Assembly: GCF_003994235.2 (NCBI RefSeq)
Contig: NZ_RYFG02000095.1
Span: 1 to 51,835, forward strand
Source: Candidatus Methylobacter oryzae
Lineage (GTDB): Bacteria > Pseudomonadota > Gammaproteobacteria > Methylococcales > Methylomonadaceae
Length of the DNA stretch: 51,835 bases
Direction of reading: 5' to 3'
This document shows, in pieces, positions 46,779 to 51,835 of this stretch (position 1 is its first letter; every line of letters begins with the position of its first letter). The position numbers and the translations under genes were made by a program. The notes beneath the pieces were generated by a model, which was given only the letters and a program-made list of their open reading frames with translations, did not search any database and was not told the DNA's origin.

Positions 46779-47741
46779 ATGAAAAAGAATATATTAGGAT
46801 TATTTTTAACCGCTGCGTTAGCTGCTACGGTGCAGGCTGAAACTGTGTTTGTTACTTTGGAAAAGGATAATGCATTGGCGATTGTCGACCCGATTGCCGG
46901 CAAGTTAATCAAAACCGTGGAAATCGGCCAGCGCCCCAGAGGTATCTCTATTAGTCCCGATAATAAGTATTTATATGTCGCAGTCAGCGATGATAATACT
47001 ATCAAGATTATCGATGCTGATTCACTCAAAGAAACCGGAAAATTGCCGTCCGGTGAAGATCCGGAAACGTTTGCGTTAAATCCAGTTGGCGACAAGCTCT
47101 ATGTGTCCAATGAAGACGATAGCCAAGTTACCGTAATCGATATTAAGCGCAAAAAAGCGGCCAAACAGATTAAGGTAGGCGTGGAGCCTGAAGGCATCGC
47201 TGTCAGCCCTGATAATCTGTGGGTAGCCAGTGCTTCCGAAACGACCAACATGGTGCATTGGATCGATACCAAGAACAATGCCATTGTCGAAAATACCTTG
47301 GTCGATCCTCGTCCCCGTGCATTAAGTTTTACCGCCGATAGTCAGCAGCTATGGGTGACTTCGGAAATGGCCGGCACGTTGATGGTCCTGGATGTTAAAA
47401 CCAAACAGATCATCAAAACGGTTAGGTTCGATGTTCAGGGCATTACCTCCGATAAAATACAGCCTGTCGGCGTTGTGATCGATAAAGACAGAAAACGCGG
47501 TTATGTTGCGTTAGGGCCGGCAAATCGCGTGGCAGTAGTTAATGCTCAAACCTTTGAAGTGGAAAAATATCTGCTGGTTGGTCAGCGAGTCTGGAACTTG
47601 GCCTTTTCGCCGGACCAAAAGCGGCTTTATACGACCAATGGCACCAGTAATGATATATCAATTATTGATCTCGATAGCCAAACTGTGATCAAGTCGGTCG
47701 GTGTCGGTACTTACCCTTGGGGAGTGGCTGTCAAACCATGA
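46779..47741 (+). CDS. YVTN beta-propeller protein associated with PQQ catabolism
   Basis: A 320-residue secreted seven-bladed beta-propeller. The signal peptide is about 20 residues (ending TVQA). Blades show repeated YVTN-like phrases: LYVAVSDDNTIKIIDADS, LYVSNEDDSQVTVIDI, RLYTTNGTSNDISIIDLDS and the turn motif GRPRGISISPDN-like segments. The family (TIGR03866 by memory) is tied to PQQ-dependent alcohol dehydrogenase clusters; its ligand is not known to me. I use the ATG at 46779; an in-frame GTG at 46776 and ATG at 46764 are less likely. It overlaps the ATPase gene by 4 bases. Confidence 0.9.
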   Translation: MKKNILGLFLTAALAATVQAETVFVTLEKDNALAIVDPIAGKLIKTVEIGQRPRGISISPDNKYLYVAVSDDNTIKIIDADSLKETGKLPSGEDPETFALNPVGDKLYVSNEDDSQVTVIDIKRKKAAKQIKVGVEPEGIAVSPDNLWVASASETTNMVHWIDTKNNAIVENTLVDPRPRALSFTADSQQLWVTSEMAGTLMVLDVKTKQIIKTVRFDVQGITSDKIQPVGVVIDKDRKRGYVALGPANRVAVVNAQTFEVEKYLLVGQRVWNLAFSPDQKRLYTTNGTSNDISIIDLDSQTVIKSVGVGTYPWGVAVKP

Positions 47742-48478
47742 ACTCATCGATAGCGCTGTCCGTTGAGGGGTTAAGTTTTTCTTATAGTAGCAAAAAAGCG
47801 CTAACCCAAGTTAGTTTCAAGATTCAGCCGGGGGAATGTACGGTTTTGTTGGGTCCCAATGGAGCAGGGAAAAGTACGCTGTTTTCGTTGATTACCCGCT
47901 TGTATGACACTCGCGACGGGCGTATCGAGCTATGCGGCTTCGATATTAAGCGGCAAACGCTGAAAGCGTTGGGAAAGCTCGGCGTGGTTTTTCAGCAGAC
48001 TACATTGGATATGGATTTGACGGTGATGCAAAATTTGCGCTATCACGCCGCATTACATGGCATGGGGCGCAAGCAAGCTATGCAGCGGATTCAGCAGGAG
48101 CTGGAGCGCCTGGATATGTATGACCGGCGTTTTGAGCGCGTGCGCCAGCTAAATGGCGGCCATCGCCGGCGCGTCGAGATTGCTCGGGCATTGTTGCATA
48201 AACCATCGGTGCTGTTGCTGGATGAGCCTACCGTCGGTTTGGATGTACCCAGCCGGCTGTCGATTGTCGAATATGTACATCGCTTGGCGACCGAAGAAAA
48301 ATTGGCGGTTTTATGGGCCAGTCATTTGATTGATGAAATTTATCCGGATGATCATTTAATCGTGCTGCATAAAGGGCAGGTTAAAGCCAATGGAACGGTT
48401 GATGACGTGCTTAGAATAACCGGCACTCCAACCATTAAAGACGCTTTTTACTCGTTGACGCAAGGAGAACAGGGGTGA
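47738..48478 (+). CDS. ABC transporter ATPase of the PQQ-associated system
   Basis: A 246-residue ATPase with Walker A GPNGAGKST, Q-loop VVFQQTTLDMDLTV, an unusual signature LNGGHRRRVEIARALL in place of LSGGQ, Walker B VLLLDEPTVGLD and a switch-region histidine (ASHLIDE). The LNGGHRRR signature is, as I recall, characteristic of the PQQ-associated family (TIGR03864). It couples to the ABC-2 type permease encoded next, by a 4-base overlap, and shares the operon with the binding protein and the propeller. Confidence 0.93.
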   Translation: MNSSIALSVEGLSFSYSSKKALTQVSFKIQPGECTVLLGPNGAGKSTLFSLITRLYDTRDGRIELCGFDIKRQTLKALGKLGVVFQQTTLDMDLTVMQNLRYHAALHGMGRKQAMQRIQQELERLDMYDRRFERVRQLNGGHRRRVEIARALLHKPSVLLLDEPTVGLDVPSRLSIVEYVHRLATEEKLAVLWASHLIDEIYPDDHLIVLHKGQVKANGTVDDVLRITGTPTIKDAFYSLTQGEQG

Positions 48479-49278
48479 AGTTGGTTCATTATTGGCGCGC
48501 CATGTGGGGCATCATTTGGCGCGAGTTATCGCGGTTTGTTACTCAGCGCGAGCGCTTTATTTCCGCCCTAGTCAGGCCTTTGGTCTGGCTGTTCGTATTT
48601 GCGGCGGGTTTTAGGGCTGCGTTAGGGCTTGCGATTACCCCGCCTTATGAGACTTATATCTTGTATGAAGTCTATATCACTCCTGGACTGATCGGCATGA
48701 TACAACTGTTTAACGGCATGCAAAGTTCATTGTCGATGGTTTATGACAGGGAAATGGGCAGTATGCGGATATTGATGGTTTGCCCGTTGCCGCGCTGGTT
48801 TTTATTGCTCAGTAAATTACTGGCCGGTACCGGTGTGTCGATCTTGCAGGTTTACGTGTTTCTAGCGATTGCTTGGTTTTATGATATTCAAGCACCATGG
48901 CAAGGTTACTTGTGGATCATGCCGGCGCTGTTATTGTCCGGTTTAATGTTGGGCGCTTTGGGCTTGTTGTTATCGTCTTTTATAAAACAATTGGAAAATT
49001 TTGCCGGTGTGATGAACTTTGTGATTTTTCCGATGTTTTTTATGTCGACCGCATTGTATCCTTTATGGAAAATCAAAGAGTCTAGCGCCTTGCTTTATCA
49101 TTTGGCGCAATATAATCCTTTCTCTCAAGCGGTTGAACTAGTTCGTTTCGCTCTTTATGGACAGTTTAACAGTCATGCGCTTATCTATACTTTTGCCGCT
49201 TTTGTCGTGTTTATGGTGGCTGCAATCATTGGCTACAACCCGTCAAAAGGGATGATGATGAGAAAAGGAGGGGCTTGA
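48475..49278 (+). CDS. ABC-2 type permease of the PQQ-associated system
   Basis: A 267-residue inner-membrane protein with about six helices and the ABC-2 pattern (VRPLVWLFVFAAGFR, SMVYDREMGSMRILMVCPLPRWFLLL, and a NPFSQAVELVRFALYG terminal motif). ABC-2 permeases export. The GTG start overlaps the ATPase stop. Pseudomonas putida carries a related set in the ped cluster. What is exported, and why a periplasmic binding protein belongs with an exporter, is unclear. Confidence 0.9.
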   Translation: MKLVHYWRAMWGIIWRELSRFVTQRERFISALVRPLVWLFVFAAGFRAALGLAITPPYETYILYEVYITPGLIGMIQLFNGMQSSLSMVYDREMGSMRILMVCPLPRWFLLLSKLLAGTGVSILQVYVFLAIAWFYDIQAPWQGYLWIMPALLLSGLMLGALGLLLSSFIKQLENFAGVMNFVIFPMFFMSTALYPLWKIKESSALLYHLAQYNPFSQAVELVRFALYGQFNSHALIYTFAAFVVFMVAAIIGYNPSKGMMMRKGGA

Positions 49279-49372
49279 TGTGTTTTTAGAAAGGGTTTGT
49301 GATATTGATGAGCGGTGTCGTCGTAAGTTTTTATTAGATAATACAAAGCATTAAAATCAATTCGGTGAATAT

Positions 49373-50959
49373 GTGAAGAACTCTTTTTTTCTGGTTATTC
49401 CAACACAACAAAATAATCCTCAGCGCCTGAAAGAGTTTGAAGCAAAAGCGCTACAACATTGGGTAGCTGAACTGCCTACTGCTAATCCTGGATTAGCCAC
49501 ACGTTTGCTTCACGATTTTCTTATAGATTTTAATACTGTCGAAATGGGCATCCAGTTAAGGCTGGATGCGCTGGAACTTTTAAGTCCAAGCGTCCATGTG
49601 ATTGAAGATTATCTTCGCTCTAGACTGATTAAAACGGGTTTTCCAAAAGAAGAGAATGATAAGAAGATTTTGACGGTATTGATCTCGATTGAAAAGGAAT
49701 TCACGATCGGCTATTGGATGGTGCTTAAAGAGTTAACCAAGAGAGGCGTTGGCTGGTTTCAAGGAAAGAATGCCGCATTGGCGATCCAGCGCTGCATTAA
49801 AGGATTAAGCGGCATTATCGTCAGTCATTTCATTATGGGAATGCCGATACCCGATTGGGTATGGATAGATTTACATTCGCTTTATAGCTTGAGTGTGAAA
49901 ATAAAGAACAGCACGACCAAAGTTGCGAATGATTCAGGCCAATCCAATAAAGCCAGTAGTCCTGAAGACTGCTATCGGCAGATCCTCTTGCTCAGTCTTG
50001 CCGATCCGACCGGCTTAATGCAAAAGGAACTTTTATTGGTTTATAGTTTTATAGAGACAATTGGTTCTTTAGTCGGTCTAAAAAAAGAACCTGTCAATGG
50101 TCAGCAAATACAATGTGTTGTCTTCGTGGACGAGGATAAAGCGCCGCATTGTCAATTTGAAGTCAATGCTAAAAACGACGCGGCAACACTGTATTTGGAT
50201 CTTACCAAACTGTTCAAGGCCTTTAAGCAAAAAGAAAAACTGATTAATGCTGCAGAGGCAAGGTTCAGTTCGATGCATGTAATAAAAAATGACATGGGAA
50301 AGCCGGCAGCGGAATTGCTCGATTATCTTGAGCAAAGATGGTTGGGGATTGATTTGCAGGGCGTGCCTTTTTTTAGTGATAGGGCAGATCGATATATTGC
50401 TGTAGGTCTGGAATCAACTCATGAGCTGCAAAGCGCGTTGGATTTTGCTGCAGAGAAAGAGCTGGAGTTCCTGGTTCAATCGGCCTCTGATAGATTATTA
50501 TCCGGCGTTTTCAAACAGACCGGCGTTTTATCGGTTGGGAGTTTGGTCAGTTTCAGAAAAACAGACAGTCCTGAGCACAAGCGGTCTTTAGGCATTGTCA
50601 ACAAGGTTATTGTTGATAAGCAAAGCGGCAGAATAAACTTTGGTATGCAGTTGTTGGCTCATCAATCCGCAGCAGTCACCTATGTTCATCTGGATGAACT
50701 GGGGAAGGAGGCTCCACAAAAAGGACTGTTTTATAGCGCAAAGGAATTGGAATACGAAAAGAGCTATATTGTTACGGATAGTTTTATGTTGAAAGATGAC
50801 GATGTCATTCGGATGTTTATGAATAGTGAAGACTTTCCCGTTGTATTGAGCAACAGAAAGAATGTCGGTCTAGGTTACTGGCAGTTTGAATGCCGGCGTG
50901 TAGCGGAGAAGGTTAAGCCTGTATCGCCACAAACTAAAAAAGGATACGATTTTATTTAG
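49373..50959 (+). CDS. Uncharacterised protein with a C-terminal PilZ-like barrel
   Basis: A 528-residue soluble protein. The N-terminal 350 residues are helical and unlike anything I can name (LKEFEAKALQHWVAELPTAN near the start). Residues about 385-450 resemble the beta-barrel end of proteobacterial PilZ-type proteins: VGSLVSFRKTD, KRSLGIVNKVIVDKQSGRINFGMQLLAH. The canonical PilZ c-di-GMP motif (RxxxR then DxSxxG) is not seen, so ligand binding is doubtful. The start is a GTG at 49373. A strong hairpin terminator follows at 50983-51018. Confidence 0.7.
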   Translation: MKNSFFLVIPTQQNNPQRLKEFEAKALQHWVAELPTANPGLATRLLHDFLIDFNTVEMGIQLRLDALELLSPSVHVIEDYLRSRLIKTGFPKEENDKKILTVLISIEKEFTIGYWMVLKELTKRGVGWFQGKNAALAIQRCIKGLSGIIVSHFIMGMPIPDWVWIDLHSLYSLSVKIKNSTTKVANDSGQSNKASSPEDCYRQILLLSLADPTGLMQKELLLVYSFIETIGSLVGLKKEPVNGQQIQCVVFVDEDKAPHCQFEVNAKNDAATLYLDLTKLFKAFKQKEKLINAAEARFSSMHVIKNDMGKPAAELLDYLEQRWLGIDLQGVPFFSDRADRYIAVGLESTHELQSALDFAAEKELEFLVQSASDRLLSGVFKQTGVLSVGSLVSFRKTDSPEHKRSLGIVNKVIVDKQSGRINFGMQLLAHQSAAVTYVHLDELGKEAPQKGLFYSAKELEYEKSYIVTDSFMLKDDDVIRMFMNSEDFPVVLSNRKNVGLGYWQFECRRVAEKVKPVSPQTKKGYDFI

Positions 50960-50982
50960 AGAGCTTATCCAGCCGGAATAAT

Positions 50983-51018
50983 AGTGCTATACGCATATAG
51001 CACTTGAAAAGTTTTTTT
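50983..51018 (+). terminator. Rho-independent terminator
   Basis: AGTGCTATA (50983-50991) pairs perfectly with TATAGCACT (50996-51004) around a CGCA loop, followed by a T-run at 51012-51018. It closes the preceding 528-residue protein gene. Confidence 0.75.
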
Positions 51019-51209
51019 ATCGTGGTAAGTTGGCATGTCGAGTTGATTATTAATGTAAATTGTCGCTTTTATAAAGTAGATATAAATAAAACTAAGAGCG
51101 TTAACTTATAATGACATTGTTTATGTATATGAGTTACCGTGACAATCAGGTAATATGTTTTGAGTTGGAACCTGAAAATAATAACAAATTACAATCGTGA
51201 GGATAAGAA

Positions 51210-51695
51210 ATGAGTAATGAAGAAAACGCTAAAAAATCGGTAGATGCAGCAAAAGAAACGGCTGGTAAGCTGTTTTCATCAATGATGGATTTAAAAGAAA
51301 ATAATCCAAAAGTATTTTTTGGCATTATTGGAGGCGTAGTCTTCCTGTTCATCGCTATGATGGTAAGTGGCGGCGATTCAGGTATTATTTCGAGTTCTTC
51401 GCCTAAAAGTCTTGTTACAGGGCAACGGTATGTTTTGAAAAATCCGAATACTTATGAAGTTGAATCACCTATTCAATTAGTTGCAGTGCCTGGCGCTATA
51501 GCGGCTTTTGATGACAGTGAAGATTTAGAAAAAGGCAAAGTTGAGTCTTGCAGACGTATAGCACAAGGCACACCGGTAACTGTTCAGGAGTTTCAGGATT
51601 TTGCAGGAAAGAAAAATGCATTTGTTAAAGTTCAGGTTGAGGATGGCGAATGTAAAGGCAGTGCAGGTTGGGTTTTGGCAATTGATGTTCAGTAA
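51210..51695 (+). CDS. Single-span membrane protein with SH3-like tail, function unknown
   Basis: A 161-residue protein: a charged 34-residue N-terminus with ENAKKSVDAAKETAGKLF, one membrane helix (about residues 35-53, VFFGIIGGVVFLFIAMMV) and a periplasmic domain of about 100 residues with short beta segments (GQRYVLKNPNTYEVESPIQL, AGWVLAIDVQ), suggestive of a small beta-barrel or SH3-like fold. The family is not recognised. GTGAGGA upstream is a plausible ribosome-binding site. It precedes tRNA-Gly by 50 bases and is likely its own unit. Confidence 0.65.
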   Translation: MSNEENAKKSVDAAKETAGKLFSSMMDLKENNPKVFFGIIGGVVFLFIAMMVSGGDSGIISSSSPKSLVTGQRYVLKNPNTYEVESPIQLVAVPGAIAAFDDSEDLEKGKVESCRRIAQGTPVTVQEFQDFAGKKNAFVKVQVEDGECKGSAGWVLAIDVQ

Positions 51696-51698
51696 AAG

Positions 51699-51726
51699 TT
51701 GACAAGATATAAAAAAGGCTTATAAT
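51699..51726 (+). promoter_or_regulatory. Sigma-70 promoter of tRNA-Gly
   Basis: A perfect -35 (TTGACA, 51699-51704) and a perfect -10 (TATAAT, 51721-51726) with a 16-base spacer, 19 bases ahead of the tRNA 5' end. Confidence 0.88.
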
Positions 51727-51744
51727 AAGCAAATAAATTGAAGC

Positions 51745-51819
51745 GCGGGAATAGCTCAGTGGTAGAGCACAACCTTGCCAAGGTTGGGGTCGCGAGTTCG
51801 AATCTCGTTTCCCGCTCCA
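51745..51819 (+). tRNA. tRNA-Gly (GCC anticodon)
   Basis: A 75-base tRNA including an encoded 3' CCA. The acceptor stem GCGGGAA pairs with TTCCCGC, the anticodon loop reads TTGCCAA (anticodon GCC), and the T arm contains GTTCGAATC. It has its own sigma-70 promoter immediately upstream. Confidence 0.97.
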
Positions 51820-51835
51820 ATTAATTCCGAAAAAG

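Overview
The window is a single chromosomal segment that reads as a gammaproteobacterial type I methanotroph (Methylococcales). The main evidence is a tetrahydromethanopterin (H4MPT) cofactor gene cluster (9471-13007), a four-gene PQQ-dehydrogenase-associated ABC cassette (45580-49278), and otherwise ordinary gammaproteobacterial housekeeping genes. The genus is an inference. No methane monooxygenase or methanol dehydrogenase gene is in the window. I see no prophage, CRISPR array, transposase or plasmid function.

Layout. 383-4889: an EmrAB/TolC-type tripartite efflux system (MFS pump, outer-membrane lipoprotein, HlyD adaptor) with repeats at both ends of the middle gene. 4976-8496: a DoxX-pirin-nitroreductase operon flanked by LysR and MarR regulators. 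8957-9334: a small secreted helical protein behind a striking tandem operator-like site. 9471-13007: a four-gene overlapping H4MPT operon (minus strand), divergent from folate folP (13088-13924). 14661-16886: parC. 16887-18873: a repeat-rich stretch with a cyclic-nucleotide-binding protein and ygfX. 18874-23044: ygfZ, an HDOD protein, a heme A synthase and an AI-2E transporter. 23078-25559: gcvR-bcp-phoH2 on the minus strand. 25643-28765: a large acidic repeat protein with a mid-chain membrane segment and a terminal SPOR domain. 28785-29681: a 5'-nucleotidase. 29683-32321: epmB divergent from efp-epmA, a near-complete EF-P lysylation module. 32400-37373: bamA-skp-fabZ-lpxA-rnhB, lacking lpxD and lpxB. 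37477-44893: srkA kinase, class II aldolase, NhaD, a Na/Pi cotransporter and a MOSC protein. 45580-49278: the PQQ-associated cassette. 49373-51695: two poorly characterised proteins. 51745-51819: tRNA-Gly(GCC).

The two most unusual items are an MfnB-type furan synthase fused to a response-regulator receiver domain inside the H4MPT operon (9471-10520), and the acidic-repeat/SPOR protein (25643-28765), whose inferred topology resembles polar hub proteins run backwards. Also notable: a 56-bp dispersed repeat encodes the signal-peptide n-region of the efflux lipoprotein, and a REP pair supplies that gene's stop codon. A MITE-like element lies at 16904-17075. Functions are assigned from recognised motifs and family memory; no database search was run.
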